Source: BPIH01 sp042408535 (GTDB lineage: Bacteria; Chloroflexota; Limnocylindria; Limnocylindrales; CSP1-4). Taken from it: a stretch of 64,000 bases of DNA. Below are positions 24,277 through 32,729 of the stretch, piece after piece. The stretch covers positions 1 to 64,000 of the forward strand of contig JBHORA010000076.1 in the NCBI GenBank assembly GCA_042408535.1, given 5' to 3'. Numbering within the stretch: position 1 is the stretch's first letter; every line of letters begins with the position of its first letter. Made by a program: the position numbers and the translations under genes. The notes beneath the pieces were generated by a model. It was not told the DNA's origin. It saw only the letters and a program-made list of their open reading frames with translations, and ran no database searches.

Positions 24277-24704
24277 CGGTCGGTCCCCGGTTCCGGCTGG
24301 CCGGAGTCGCCCTCGGTGGCGAGGACCAGGCACGAGGAGAGTCGGGCGGCATTGTCGCGGACGATCGCCTCGCCGAGGTCGACGATCGTCCGGACCCGCT
24401 CGTCGACGAGGCGGTAGCGGGTGAAGCGGCCGTCGACCTCGCCGACGACATAGCCGCACCAGCGGAGACAGGAGAGGTGGCTCGAGACCCGGCCCTGGGC
24501 GAGCCCGAGCTCGGCGACGAGCTCGGTCACGGTCCGGGGGCGCTCCCGAAGGAGCTCGATGATCCGGATCCGGGTCGGGTCGGCGAGACCCTGGAAGAAG
24601 GCAGCCAGGCCCTTCGAGCGGGAGAGCGGGCCCCCTTCGCGGGCGGCGGCCGGGAGGTTGCGCTTCAGGATGAGGCCGGTGGTGAGTTCCTTTCGCATGC
24701 GCAT
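24273..24704 (-). CDS. ArsR/SmtB-family metal-responsive repressor, CmtR-like site
   Basis: 143-aa winged-helix repressor: GLADPTRIRIIELLRERPRTVTELVAELGLAQGRVSSHLSCLRWCGYV, then DGRFTRYRLVDERV. Two Cys sit in the recognition helix (HLSCLRWCG) and a third near the C-terminus (LSSCLVLA). This spacing matches the Cd(II)/Pb(II) site of mycobacterial CmtR rather than the ELCVCDL site of ArsR/CadC. ATGs at 24704 and 24698 are both possible. The operator-like sequence overlaps both, which suggests tight autorepression and a very short or absent leader. It is coupled to the MerT-like gene. The inducer is probably Hg(II) here, but Cd/Pb cannot be excluded. Confidence 0.88.
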   Translation of the reverse strand: MRMRKELTTGLILKRNLPAAAREGGPLSRSKGLAAFFQGLADPTRIRIIELLRERPRTVTELVAELGLAQGRVSSHLSCLRWCGYVVGEVDGRFTRYRLVDERVRTIVDLGEAIVRDNAARLSSCLVLATEGDSGQPEPGTDR

Positions 24705-24718
24705 ACGATACGCCGTAT
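24701..24718. promoter_or_regulatory. Putative ArsR operator over the arsR start
   Basis: Reads ATACGGCGTATCGTATGC on the minus strand, matching 23355-23372 at all bases outside the central four. It overlaps the first arsR ATG. Confidence 0.7.
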
Positions 24719-24779
24719 CCGGAACGAGGTCAACCCGACCCCGCCCGCAGCGTCGCCAGGGCGCGCTACGATCGTCGCC

Positions 24780-25685
24780 ATGGCGACCGTCTACGGTGCC
24801 GTCGAGGCCGGCGGCACGAAGTTCGTCTGCCTCGTCGGCTCGGGCCCCGACGACGTCCGCCGGACGACGAGGATTCCGACCGGCGAGCCCGGCCCCACCC
24901 TCGCGGCGGTCGTCGACTTCTTCCGGGCGGCCCTCGCCGCGGGCGAACCGATCGCTGCCATCGGCGTCGGTTCCTTCGGGCCCCTCGAGCTCCGGGCGAG
25001 CCACCCAAGCTACGGCCGCATCCTCCACACCCCGAAGCCCGGCTGGACCGGGGTCGACGTCATCGGCCCCCTCCGGGAGGGGCTCGGTCTGCCCGTCGCC
25101 TTGGAGACCGACGTGAACGCGGCCGCCCTGGCCGAGGGTCGCTGGGGCGCCGCCAGCAGCTGCCGGTCCTTCGTCTACGTCACCGTCGGGACCGGGATCG
25201 GGGGCGGGGCCGTCGTCGGCGGCCGCCTCGTCGGCGGTCTCGGCCACCCGGAGATGGGGCACCTCGGCGTCCCGCGGCTGACCGGGGACGACTTCGCCGG
25301 GACGTGTCGCTACCACCCCGACTGCTGGGAGGGCTTCGCCTGCGGCCCTGCCCTCGCCGCCCGCTTCGGTCAGCCTCCCGAGGCGCTCACCGGTGCCGAT
25401 CTCGAGGCCGCTGTCCGGCTCGAGGCGGCCTACCTCGCCCTCGGTCTCCGGGCTCTCGTCTATACCCTCGCCCCCGAACGGATCGTCCTCGGCGGCGGGG
25501 TTCCCGAGCTCCCGGGACTCCTCGAGGCGACCCGGGCGGAGCTCGTCCGATGCCTCGGCGACTACCCCGGGCTCGGCGAGCACGGCAGCCAGGACTTCGT
25601 CGTCCGGCCGGCCCTCGGAGCCTGGGCCGGGGTCCTTGGTGCCCTCCTCGTTGCCGAAGGGGCGACGGCCGGGGGCTCGAGCTGA
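24780..25685 (+). CDS. ROK-family sugar kinase (fructokinase-like)
   Basis: 301 aa. N-terminal phosphate motif GAVEAGGTKFVCLVG, DVNAAALAEGRWG with the catalytic Asp, VTVGTGIGGGAVVGG, GHPEMGHL, and the ROK zinc motif GTCRYHPDCWEGFACGPAL (Cys/His ligands). The GTKF start and the CxYHxxCxEG pattern are those of the ScrK/Mak fructokinase subgroup, so fructose or a related hexose is the likely substrate. A TACGAT -10-like box lies 8 bp before the ATG, suggesting a near-leaderless mRNA. It is transcribed away from arsR. Confidence 0.88.
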   Translation: MATVYGAVEAGGTKFVCLVGSGPDDVRRTTRIPTGEPGPTLAAVVDFFRAALAAGEPIAAIGVGSFGPLELRASHPSYGRILHTPKPGWTGVDVIGPLREGLGLPVALETDVNAAALAEGRWGAASSCRSFVYVTVGTGIGGGAVVGGRLVGGLGHPEMGHLGVPRLTGDDFAGTCRYHPDCWEGFACGPALAARFGQPPEALTGADLEAAVRLEAAYLALGLRALVYTLAPERIVLGGGVPELPGLLEATRAELVRCLGDYPGLGEHGSQDFVVRPALGAWAGVLGALLVAEGATAGGSS

Positions 25686-25778
25686 CCGACGCCGCGGGGT
25701 AGCCGCCTCGGGTCGCCGCGTCGGCTCGTGGCCAGCCCGGCGGCGCTGGAACCGGCCTCACCCGGCTGCGCGATCCCG

Positions 25779-26168
25779 TCAGCTGTTCGCGTCCGAGCCG
25801 ACGCGGAGGGAGGCGAGGACGAGGGCGAGGCCGAGGGCGATCGACCCGTAGGGCCAGACGTCGCCGAGCCCGAGGCCGGGGACGAGCCGTTCGAGGAGGA
25901 GGCCGAGGCCGAGAAGGATGAGGACGATCCCGAGGATCGGGAGGCCACGCTGGTCGCGGCGCCGGCGTCCGGGCTCGTGCGGACCCGAGGGCGGTGGGCC
26001 GGCCTCGGCGGTGGTCGGCGGTGCGGGTGGCGGCGTCTCTGGCGGCTCGCGATCGGGAGCCGTCGCTGGGCGGGGCGAGGTGGCCGGCTCGTCGGCGGTC
26101 GGGGCACCCCGGCCGACCGGGCCCGCGCCCTCGTCTTGGGGTCGGTCGATGGGTGCGCGTTCGGTCAT
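25779..26168 (-). CDS. Small membrane protein with Pro-rich N-terminus (LiaF/DUF5668-type TM)
   Basis: 129 aa. The first about 75 residues are Pro/Ala/Gly/Asp-rich and disordered. Two hydrophobic segments follow (GLPILGIVLILLGLGLLLERLVPG and VWPYGSIALGLALVLASL), with the WPYGSIALGL pattern seen in LiaF-TM/DUF5668 domains. Coupled to the gene upstream by an ATGA overlap. The two probably work together in the envelope; no specific function is known. Confidence 0.65.
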   Translation of the reverse strand: MTERAPIDRPQDEGAGPVGRGAPTADEPATSPRPATAPDREPPETPPPAPPTTAEAGPPPSGPHEPGRRRRDQRGLPILGIVLILLGLGLLLERLVPGLGLGDVWPYGSIALGLALVLASLRVGSDANS

Positions 26169-27136
26169 CGGCAGGCCGGGTCGGTGTCGAGGGAGATCGA
26201 GCCGGCGTTCGCCGTCGTCGAGAGCTCGATCCGGACGCGAGCGGTCGCGTATTCGGCGTTCGTCCAGACGTTGCCACTCCGCGTCAGGCCCGGCAAGTCG
26301 AAGCCCCCGGTCGGGTTCTCGTTCGTCGTCAGCCGGAGACCGACTCCGGGCGGCGCGCAGAGGGCGATGGAGCCGGCGTTCACCGTCAGGCTGCCGGTCA
26401 GATCCGCGGCCGGAAGCCGGATGACGAGGGAGCCCGCGTTCACCGTTCCCGACAGGGAGCCGACGGTCGCCGCCTCGAGGTCGAGGGTCGCCGAGCCGGC
26501 CTTCAGGGTGAGGGAGGCCCGGTCGAGCCGGCTGGAGCCGGGATCGATGGTCGCCTCACCAGCGTTCAGGGTCACCGACAGATCGAGTGCCACCTCGGTC
26601 GGCAGGTCCACCTGCCAGCGCTCGGAGTCGCCGATGAGCCAGAAGACGCCCCGCCCCTCGTCCGTCGAGCGCACGGCGAGCCGCCCGGCGTCGGCCGAGA
26701 TGGTCGGCCCTCGGCCGCCTGGAGCGGTCCCCGAGACCGACCAGCCCCTTCCTGGCCGGCCGGAGACGGTGAGCTCGCCGCAGGTGAGATTGAGGCTGAC
26801 GGCAGCTCGGGGTTCGGCGAAGAGGCCGCTCTGGCTGGCGAAGGCGTCACCCCCCGGCCGGCCGCAGGCGAGCCCGATCCGCCCGATGTCGAAGCCCGCG
26901 CTCAGGACGCCGCCGAGGATGGCGCCGAGGGTCATCGCCACGAGGAGCCCCCCGATGGCCCGAGCCGGCGTCCCGCGGAGGAGGAGCGAGATCCCCCAGC
27001 CGATGAGGAGGAGGGGCCAGAGGTCGAACCAGGGGAGCTTGGCGGCGAGGAGGTTCGAGCGGATGGCGACGGGGACGAGCCCGAGGGTGACGAAGAAGAC
27101 ACCCCAGGCGAGGAGACGACCGTCGACGCGGATCAC
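26165..27136 (-). CDS. Membrane protein with LiaF-type TM region and DUF4097-like beta-repeat domain
   Basis: 323 aa. Three N-terminal hydrophobic segments (about residues 8-30, 36-55, 60-82) include FDLWPLLLIGWGISLLLRG, typical of DUF5668/LiaI-LiaF. The rest is an extracytoplasmic beta-rich region with five spaced repeats of the form T-[LV]-[NK]-A-G-[SE]-x-x-x (LNAGEATID, LKAGSATLD, VNAGSLVIR, VNAGSIALC, ANAGSISLD), as in DUF4097/adhesin-type beta-solenoids. Such proteins often accompany envelope-stress systems, but no LiaRS-type pair is present. The start is GTG 27136 after GAGGA; TTG 27157 is possible. Confidence 0.7.
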   Translation of the reverse strand: MIRVDGRLLAWGVFFVTLGLVPVAIRSNLLAAKLPWFDLWPLLLIGWGISLLLRGTPARAIGGLLVAMTLGAILGGVLSAGFDIGRIGLACGRPGGDAFASQSGLFAEPRAAVSLNLTCGELTVSGRPGRGWSVSGTAPGGRGPTISADAGRLAVRSTDEGRGVFWLIGDSERWQVDLPTEVALDLSVTLNAGEATIDPGSSRLDRASLTLKAGSATLDLEAATVGSLSGTVNAGSLVIRLPAADLTGSLTVNAGSIALCAPPGVGLRLTTNENPTGGFDLPGLTRSGNVWTNAEYATARVRIELSTTANAGSISLDTDPACR

Positions 27137-27330
27137 GACGTCCTCTGCTCCAGACAACCCGGATCGCCCTCCAGGGTGGGCGCTTCGGCCGGGTCACGCC
27201 AGATGATCGCCGATCGGGCGGCGGACCTCAAATCGAGGTGAGGTCCGACGGGGCGACTCGATCGGCGGCCGGTCGGCGTGGTAGCCTCCATCGGCGATCG
27301 GCGTCGAGGATGGGAAGGAGCGGCGCGGCG

Positions 27331-27813
27331 ATGCGGTTCAGCGAATGGCGGGCGACGGCGCCCAGGAGGGAGGCGGTCTCGCCGACGGTCATGGCTGTCC
27401 TCGAGCCGGTTCTCGAGAGTCTCGGAGCCGGCCGCGACCCAGAGTGCTGGGTGAGCTGGGGGGACGACCCCGGTCTCCGCTGGACCCTCCTCGCCCCGAC
27501 CCCGGCCGGTCTCGTCGAAGCGAGCGTTCGGGTGAACGTCCCGGGGGAGGGGCCCCGGGCGGCGGCGAAGCTCGTCCGCTGGCCGCGGGTCCAGATCGGC
27601 GACCTCACCGTCGAGAGTCAGGGTGGCCACCGCTTCGTCAGCCTCCAGGTCGAGGGGCTCGTTCTCCGGGGCGTCGATGGGGAGGCGGACCGGATCGCGG
27701 CCTTCGTCCGGCGGCTCCTGGACGCGGCCGACGGCCGGGCCGCAGCCGAGGCCAGCGCCGCGGCCCGCCCAGGCCGGGGCCGCCGCCATCGCTCGGCGTC
27801 CGGCGGCGATTGA
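27331..27813 (+). CDS. Conserved-looking hypothetical protein
   Basis: 160 aa, soluble, not recognised. It has a protein-like centre with several beta-strand-like segments (CWVSWGDDPGLRWTLLAP, LVEASVRVNVPGEGPRAAAKLVRWPRVQIGDLTVES, RFVSLQVEGLVLRGVDGEADRIAAFVRRLLDAAD) and an Arg/Ala-rich tail. GGGAAGGAG lies upstream of the ATG. It precedes the PlsC-like gene by 15 bp and is probably co-transcribed with it. Confidence 0.6.
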   Translation: MRFSEWRATAPRREAVSPTVMAVLEPVLESLGAGRDPECWVSWGDDPGLRWTLLAPTPAGLVEASVRVNVPGEGPRAAAKLVRWPRVQIGDLTVESQGGHRFVSLQVEGLVLRGVDGEADRIAAFVRRLLDAADGRAAAEASAAARPGRGRRHRSASGGD

Positions 27814-27828
27814 GGCGGTCCGCGTCGA

Positions 27829-28512
27829 GTGTCTGGGGCGGGCCTCCGTCAGGCCCTCGCCCGCTTCGTCGCTCGCCTCCTCGTTCGCTCGTACCTGCGG
27901 GTTCGAGTCGAGGGGCTCGAGGACCTGCCGCCGGGTGCTGCCGTCCTCTGCTTCAGCCATGCGAACTGGGCCGACCCGATCGTCCTCCTCGCCGTCCTGC
28001 CGTCGCGGCCGACGACGTTCTTCTTTGGACCCCTCGAGGCCGACATGCGACGCGGGATCCGGAACCGCCTCATCAGTCTGTCGGCCCTGGCCGTCCCGGC
28101 GCCACCCGGTCGCCCGCACGGTGCACTCCGACGAGCCGAAGCAATCCTCGCCCGAGGGGAGCGGCTCGCCATCGCCGGCGAAGGCCGGATCCACGCCCGC
28201 GAACGAGAGATCCTGCCGCTCCTTCCCGGACCGGCCTATCTCGCCCTTCGAACCGGGGCCCCCCTCGTCCCGGTCGCCGTCGTCGGGACGACCTGGCTCG
28301 CTTTCGGCCGACGGGTTCGGATCCGGATCGGGCGGCCGATCGAGCCGCCCGGCGGAGGGAAGCGGCGAGTCGCCATCACCGAGCTGAGCGAAGCCTGCCG
28401 GGCCCGCCTCCTGGCCCTCGTCGCCGATGCCCCCGAGCTGTCGCCCCCGGGCCCGTTCGGTCGCTGGCTGACCGACCTCTTCAACGACTGGCCCGGAGGA
28501 CGGCGGCCGTAA
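27829..28512 (+). CDS. 1-acyl-sn-glycerol-3-phosphate acyltransferase-like (PlsC family)
   Basis: 227 aa. The catalytic HX4D motif is SHANWADP (about residues 44-49), followed by FFFGPLEADMRRGIRNRLI. A modified second block, IAGEGRIHARER, stands where PlsC has FPEGTRS, then ALRTGAPLVPVAVVGT. The family acylates lysophosphatidate or other acceptors at the inner membrane. The altered EGTRS block leaves the acceptor uncertain. Start is GTG. Confidence 0.82.
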   Translation: MSGAGLRQALARFVARLLVRSYLRVRVEGLEDLPPGAAVLCFSHANWADPIVLLAVLPSRPTTFFFGPLEADMRRGIRNRLISLSALAVPAPPGRPHGALRRAEAILARGERLAIAGEGRIHAREREILPLLPGPAYLALRTGAPLVPVAVVGTTWLAFGRRVRIRIGRPIEPPGGGKRRVAITELSEACRARLLALVADAPELSPPGPFGRWLTDLFNDWPGGRRP

Positions 28513-28534
28513 GGCGGGATCCTCGGACGATGGG

Positions 28535-28612
28535 CCGGGCCCGGAGGGTTCGCTGGGTTCGGGCTGAGCTCGGCGGTGCGTCGGGTTCTTGACCGGGCCC
28601 GGAGGGTTCGCT
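28535..28612. repeat. 20-bp direct repeat pair
   Basis: CCGGGCCCGGAGGGTTCGCT occurs at 28535-28554 and 28593-28612, 58 bp apart, in the 223-bp gap after the PlsC-like gene. Each copy contains the palindrome CCGGGCCCGG. No coding assignment. Confidence 0.7.
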
Positions 28613-28735
28613 CGGCGCTCGGAGGGTCGCGAGTTCGTCGGCGACGCCGGCCTGGAGGCCCGTCGGTTCACCGCGCCGGAGCGGACGGAGGACTGGCATA
28701 CTCCGGGGAGCAGCATCGTCCGCAGGGAGGAATCT

Positions 28736-29101
28736 GTGACCGTCACCGGACTCTCCGCCAGCCCCGAGGAATACCGCGCTCGCCTCGCCGAGCAGCCGGA
28801 CGCCCAGATCGACGCCTGGGCCGCGGAGCTCATGCGCGACGTCGCCATCAGGCGCGGCGTCGTCCGCGTCGTCGAGGACGTCCTCCGAACGGCACAGCTC
28901 GACGAGGCGACGTTCGAACGGGTGTTCGCAGCCGGCGGTGGACCACCGGCGACGATCGGTCGCGACCCGGCCGGCCGGCTCGTCGTGCCGGCCATCACCC
29001 TCCATGCCCTCGTGCCAGGCCTCCGGTCCCTCTTCCCGGACGCTCGGGAGCGGCTCATCGACTACCTCGTCGCCAACTTCGAGGAACTCGTGTACGTCTA
29101 G
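28736..29101 (+). CDS. Hypothetical protein
   Basis: 121 aa, acidic, mostly helical, with no recognised domain. Features: ASPEEYRARLAEQPDAQIDAWAAELMRDVAIRRGVVRVVEDVLR, then a loop GRDPAGRLVVPAITLHALVPGLRSLFPDARERLIDYLVANFEEL. The GTG is preceded by GGGAGGAAT, which decides it over the longer frame from 28589. It is followed after 91 bp by the UbiA-type prenyltransferase. Confidence 0.6.
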   Translation: MTVTGLSASPEEYRARLAEQPDAQIDAWAAELMRDVAIRRGVVRVVEDVLRTAQLDEATFERVFAAGGGPPATIGRDPAGRLVVPAITLHALVPGLRSLFPDARERLIDYLVANFEELVYV

Positions 29102-29192
29102 CTCGGAGCCCCTCGGGGCGTCGCCCTCGCCAGCGTCGCCCTCGCCAGGGTCGCCCCAGGCCGATCGGGCGTTCCTCCGGCAAGCGCCGTGG

Positions 29193-30017
29193 GTGCTCCG
29201 GCGGCTCCTCGGGCTCGTCTGGGTTGGCCATCCCTGGCCGTCGCTCCTCGACGGGCTCGTGGCGAGTTCGATCGCCCTCTTCGCCGGAGCCGACGGCGAT
29301 GTCGCCCTTCGGCTCGGGGTCGGGATGACCGCCCTTCAGCTCGCCATCGGCGCCACGAACGATCTCGTCGACGCCGAACGCGACGCCGCGACCGGACGCC
29401 GAAAGCCGCTCCCCCTCGGCCTCGTCGGACGGGGGACCGCGGCGGCCGTCGCCCTCGGGGCCGGTCTCGTTGGCCTCGTTTTGGCAGCCTCCGTCGACCT
29501 CTTCCTCTTCGGGATCGCGGCGGTCGGTCTTGGCCTCGGCCTCGCCTACGACCTCCGTCTCCGCGCCCTCGATCTTGGTTGGCTCGCCTTCGTCGCCGGC
29601 CTTCCCCTCCTCGTCCTCTACGGCTGGCTCGGCGGCGCGGAAACCCTGGGCGGGCCGATCCTCCTCCTGGCGGTCGCCTCCGGTCCAGCCGGCTTCGGAC
29701 TGGCCATCGCGAACGCTCGCCGCGATGTCGCGAGCGATCGCTCCGTCGGAGCCCGGAACCTCGCCATCCGCCTCGGACCGTCCGCCGGCCGGGTGACGGT
29801 CCTCGCCTACGGGCTCGCCCTCCTTCTCGCCGTCCTCGGTCTCCTCGCCTGGGGTGGGGGAGGGCTCGGTCTCGGGCTCGTCGGGGCGGGGGCCGGGACC
29901 ATCGTCGTCGGCCTCCTCCTGCCCGTCCGAGCCCGGGCCTGGGAGGTCCAGGCGGTGGGGCTCGCCATCGTCGCCGTCGGCTGGCTCGCCGCACTCCGGG
30001 CGAACGGAGCGCTCTGA
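29193..30017 (+). CDS. UbiA-superfamily prenyltransferase (second copy)
   Basis: About 274 aa with roughly eight TM segments. First Asp motif NDLVDAERDAATGRRKPL and second YDLRLRALDLGW are both present, so it is probably an active aromatic or quinone prenyltransferase. It differs clearly from MenA at 13.1-14.0 kb. The frame is open upstream of the preceding gene's stop, but the first usable start after it is GTG 29193, just before TM1. Start confidence is low because no ribosome site is visible. Substrate unknown: a different quinone, geranylgeranylated lipid or heme are possibilities. Confidence 0.8.
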   Translation: MLRRLLGLVWVGHPWPSLLDGLVASSIALFAGADGDVALRLGVGMTALQLAIGATNDLVDAERDAATGRRKPLPLGLVGRGTAAAVALGAGLVGLVLAASVDLFLFGIAAVGLGLGLAYDLRLRALDLGWLAFVAGLPLLVLYGWLGGAETLGGPILLLAVASGPAGFGLAIANARRDVASDRSVGARNLAIRLGPSAGRVTVLAYGLALLLAVLGLLAWGGGGLGLGLVGAGAGTIVVGLLLPVRARAWEVQAVGLAIVAVGWLAALRANGAL

Positions 30018-30193
30018 AGCTTCTCGTCGGCCGTGGCGGTGCCAGGGAGCGCCGCCGATGGCTGTCCGGTCCCTCGGAAGCCCAACGGGCGCCTAACGGA
30101 TGCGCCCCCGGTTCGTTTCCGCCAGTGAGGCGGCATCCCGGTGCCGCGGAATGACCCGTCTGGTGTCGAATCAGCTTGGAAGGAACGCCGATC

Positions 30194-30601
30194 GTGTACC
30201 GACCACGACCGATCCTCGCCGCCCTCGCCGCCCTCGCCCTTTCGGCCGGGGTCGTCCTGGGCGCCAATCCGCCATCTGCCGCCGACCACGGCCTGTCCAC
30301 GGCCGCCAAGGCGTCGGGCACGACCGTGCCGCCGGCGGCGCCTCAGGCGTCCGAGGCGCCGGAGCCGTCCGAGGCGCCGGAGCACCCGGACAACCACGGC
30401 GCCGTCGTCTCCCAGGCGGCGCAGGGCGAGACGCCCGCGGGCTGGGCGAACCACGGTGCCTACGTCTCGGCGGTGGCGCGTGGCCTCGTCGAACCCGGGG
30501 CGGTCGCTCCAGCGGAGGCGGTCGCCAACGGCGGTCGCCTGAAGCCGCACAAGCCGGCGCATCCGACCGGAGGCAAGCCCGACGGAGTCGGCCGGCCGTG
30601 A
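30194..30601 (+). CDS. Small secreted protein, unknown
   Basis: About 135 aa with a clear signal peptide (YRPRPILAALAALALSAGVVLGANPPSAA), then a Ser/Glu/Pro-rich stretch with repeated SEAPEP/SEAPEH and a C-terminal HGAYVSAVARG segment followed by basic residues. No family recognised. GGAAGGA lies at a good distance from GTG 30194; TTG 30176 is an alternative. A strong hairpin lies about 80 bp downstream. Confidence 0.6.
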   Translation: MYRPRPILAALAALALSAGVVLGANPPSAADHGLSTAAKASGTTVPPAAPQASEAPEPSEAPEHPDNHGAVVSQAAQGETPAGWANHGAYVSAVARGLVEPGAVAPAEAVANGGRLKPHKPAHPTGGKPDGVGRP

Positions 30602-30946
30602 GCTGACCGGGCTCGGCCCGGCTTCGACCAGGGGCCATCGCTTCGTCGCCGGTCCCGGACCCGGCGGCGCGCGGTACAACAAGAGCGGCCGGCGCGAAGG
30701 CGCCGGCCGCTCATTGTCGGTCGCCAATCGGCAGCCCGTTCGGTCGTGGGTTCTGCCGGCCCGGGTTCGTCGGCTCATCGGTCGCCGTCGTCCCGCGAGT
30801 CCGGTGCTCCCTCCCGCCCTCGGCCAGAAACTCGGCCGCCTGCGATCCTCCCGCGTGCCCTCCGCCGCGGTGTCGACCGTCGGGAGGTCGACGGTCGCCG
30901 GTTTGAGCCCCGAGGGAGCCGTCTTGCCGCCGACCCGGACGCTGGC
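30602..30946. other. Intergenic region between convergent genes
   Basis: 345 bp between the small secreted gene and parB, transcribed toward each other. It contains the 13-bp-stem hairpin at 30683-30712. The rest shows no RNA gene or plausible coding frame. Confidence 0.5.
30683..30712. terminator. Hairpin, probable bidirectional terminator
   Basis: Perfect 13-bp stem (GAGCGGCCGGCGC paired with GCGCCGGCCGCTC) around a GAAG loop, between convergent genes. The flanks are only weakly T/A-rich (ACAA before, ATTGT after), so it is a GC-type terminator by position and strength rather than a classic poly-U one. Confidence 0.7.
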
Positions 30947-31972
30947 TTAGGCGGATCGATCCTCGCTCCGGGTCGCGCTTCGGACGAGGGCGATGGCGTT
31001 CTCGAGCTTCAGCTTGGCGATGGTCAGGTACTTGGCGAGGTTCGTCCGGTCGACCTCTCCGATCTCGGCCAGGACGGCCGGGTTCTGGAGGACGCCGACG
31101 AGCTCCTCGACGGCCTCCGCCAGCTGTCGCTTCGCGGCCACGAGGGAGTCGTCCCGGAGCTCGGTCGCCGAAGAGGGGCGCGCTGCCCAGTCGGCCTCGT
31201 CGGGCGAACCACCATCAGTGGGAGGCGAGGCTTCGGCTGGCCCCTCGCCCTCGCCAGCGGCTGCCCGGCGGCGCCGGATCCCCTCGATCCGCTCCTTGAG
31301 CTTGACGAGGCTCAACTCGCCCCGGGCGACCTGTTCGGCAAGGCGCCGCCGTCGCTTCGGGTCCTCGACCTTCAGGAGCTCATAGGCATGGGAGAGGGTG
31401 TCTTTGCGTACGGACACGAGTTCCTTGATCTCGGGCGGCGCGTCGGCGAGACGGAGCCGGTTCTCGAGGTAGCCCTTGTCCTTGCCGAGCTTCTGGGCGA
31501 GGCGGCGGATGGAATAGCCGTGCTCGCGGACCATCCGGTCGTAGAGCATCGCCTCCTCGAGGGGCGACAGGTCTTCGCGCTGAAGGTTCTCGATGATGGC
31601 AATCTCGAGGGCGGTATCGTCGTCGATCTCCTCGATGAGGGCCGGAATCGTCTCGAGGCCGGCTCGCTTCGAGGCGCGCCAGCGGCGCTCCCCGGCGACG
31701 AGCTGGTAGCGCCCCTGCTCGCGGGGCCGAACGAGGATGGGCTGGAGGACGCCGTGCTCGCGGATCGAGGCGGCGAGCTCCTCGAGGGCGGCTTCGTCGA
31801 ACTCCATCCGGGGCTGGTCCGGGTTCGGCTCGATCCGATCGAGGGGGATGAGGCGGACGCCCTGCTTGCGGCCGGTGCCTTCGGGCGAGAGAAGGCTGAC
31901 GATGGCGGGGGAGAGCTCGCGCTCCTCGGAGAGGCGCCGCGCGGCGGCGGCCCGAAAGTCAGGGCGTGGCAA
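30947..31972 (-). CDS. parB: Chromosome-partitioning protein ParB
   Basis: 341 aa. N-terminal ParB/Srx CTPase region with IPLDRIEPNPDQPR, LAASIREHGVLQPILVR, GERRWRASKRAG and ENLQREDLSPLEEA. The helix-turn-helix is YSIRRLAQKLGKDKGYLENRLRL, followed by a variable linker and C-terminal dimerisation helices. It loads on parS and spreads as a CTP clamp for origin segregation. The apparent start is TTG 31972, overlapping the parA end by 14 bp; no ATG/GTG gives a better N-terminus. A parS-like palindrome lies within the gene. Confidence 0.95.
   Translation of the reverse strand: MPRPDFRAAAARRLSEERELSPAIVSLLSPEGTGRKQGVRLIPLDRIEPNPDQPRMEFDEAALEELAASIREHGVLQPILVRPREQGRYQLVAGERRWRASKRAGLETIPALIEEIDDDTALEIAIIENLQREDLSPLEEAMLYDRMVREHGYSIRRLAQKLGKDKGYLENRLRLADAPPEIKELVSVRKDTLSHAYELLKVEDPKRRRRLAEQVARGELSLVKLKERIEGIRRRRAAAGEGEGPAEASPPTDGGSPDEADWAARPSSATELRDDSLVAAKRQLAEAVEELVGVLQNPAVLAEIGEVDRTNLAKYLTIAKLKLENAIALVRSATRSEDRSA
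31399..31416. promoter_or_regulatory. Candidate parS site 1 (inside parB)
   Basis: TGTCTTTGCGTACGGACA, identical to site 2 over this span and the flanking bases CGA. Imperfect palindrome with RCGY centre. It lies within parB coding sequence, as one parS does in Bacillus subtilis spo0J. Confidence 0.6.
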
Positions 31973-32729
31973 GGTCGATCACCTCCCGAGCCAGGTCACG
32001 GTACGTCTTCGCCGCCTCGGACAGGGCGGCGTAGGTCGTGATCGGGCGTCCGGCGAGGGGCGCCTCGCCGAGCTTCACCGTGTTCCGAACGATGGTGTTG
32101 AAGACGTGGTGGTTGCCGACGACCCGGAGCTCCTCGAGCATGTCTCGGGCGAGGTTCGTCCGGCTGTCGAAGAAGGTCGGCAGAAGACCGAGGATGCGGA
32201 GGTCCCGGTTCAGCTTCGTCCGGATCGTGTTGATGACCTTGACGAGGTTGTTCAGGCCCTTCATCGCGTAGTACTGGGTCTGAACCGGGATGATGACGCT
32301 GTCGGCGGCGACGAGGCCGTTTACCGTCAGGAGGCCGAGGTTCGGCGGGCAGTCGATGAGGACGTAGTCGTACTTGGCAACGCGGCCGGCGATGGCGTCC
32401 CGGAGGATCGACTCGCGGCCGAGCATGGTAAAGAGCTCGCCCTCGGTGCTGGCGAGGTCGATGTGGGCCGGGGCCACGTCGATCCCCTCGACCTCGGTGG
32501 GGAGGATGACCTCGTCGAGGCTCGCCCGCCCGTCGGACAGGACGTCGGCCATCGAGCGCTCGACGGTGTTCAGGTTGATCCCGAGGCCAGCGGTGAGGTT
32601 TGCCTGGGGATCCATGTCGATGCAGAGGACCCGATAACCGGCTTCGGCGAGGGCGCCGGCGAGATTGATCGCTGTCGTCGTCTTGCCGACTCCACCCTTC
32701 TGGTTCGCGATCGCGATGACCTGTGTCAC
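31959..32729 (-). CDS. parA: Chromosome-partitioning ATPase ParA (Soj)
   Basis: 256 aa. Deviant Walker A KGGVGKTTTAINLA, Walker A' RVLCIDMDPQANLT, Walker B DYVLIDCPPNLGLLTVNGL, and the C-terminal LARDMLEELRVVGNHHVFNTIVRNTVKLGEAPLAG of Soj-type proteins. The short N-terminus means the chromosomal, non-autorepressing class. GTG 32729 follows GAGGTGAG. The operon order parA-parB is typical, but gidA/rnpA/dnaA neighbours are not seen here. Confidence 0.96.
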   Translation of the reverse strand: MTQVIAIANQKGGVGKTTTAINLAGALAEAGYRVLCIDMDPQANLTAGLGINLNTVERSMADVLSDGRASLDEVILPTEVEGIDVAPAHIDLASTEGELFTMLGRESILRDAIAGRVAKYDYVLIDCPPNLGLLTVNGLVAADSVIIPVQTQYYAMKGLNNLVKVINTIRTKLNRDLRILGLLPTFFDSRTNLARDMLEELRVVGNHHVFNTIVRNTVKLGEAPLAGRPITTYAALSEAAKTYRDLAREVIDLATP

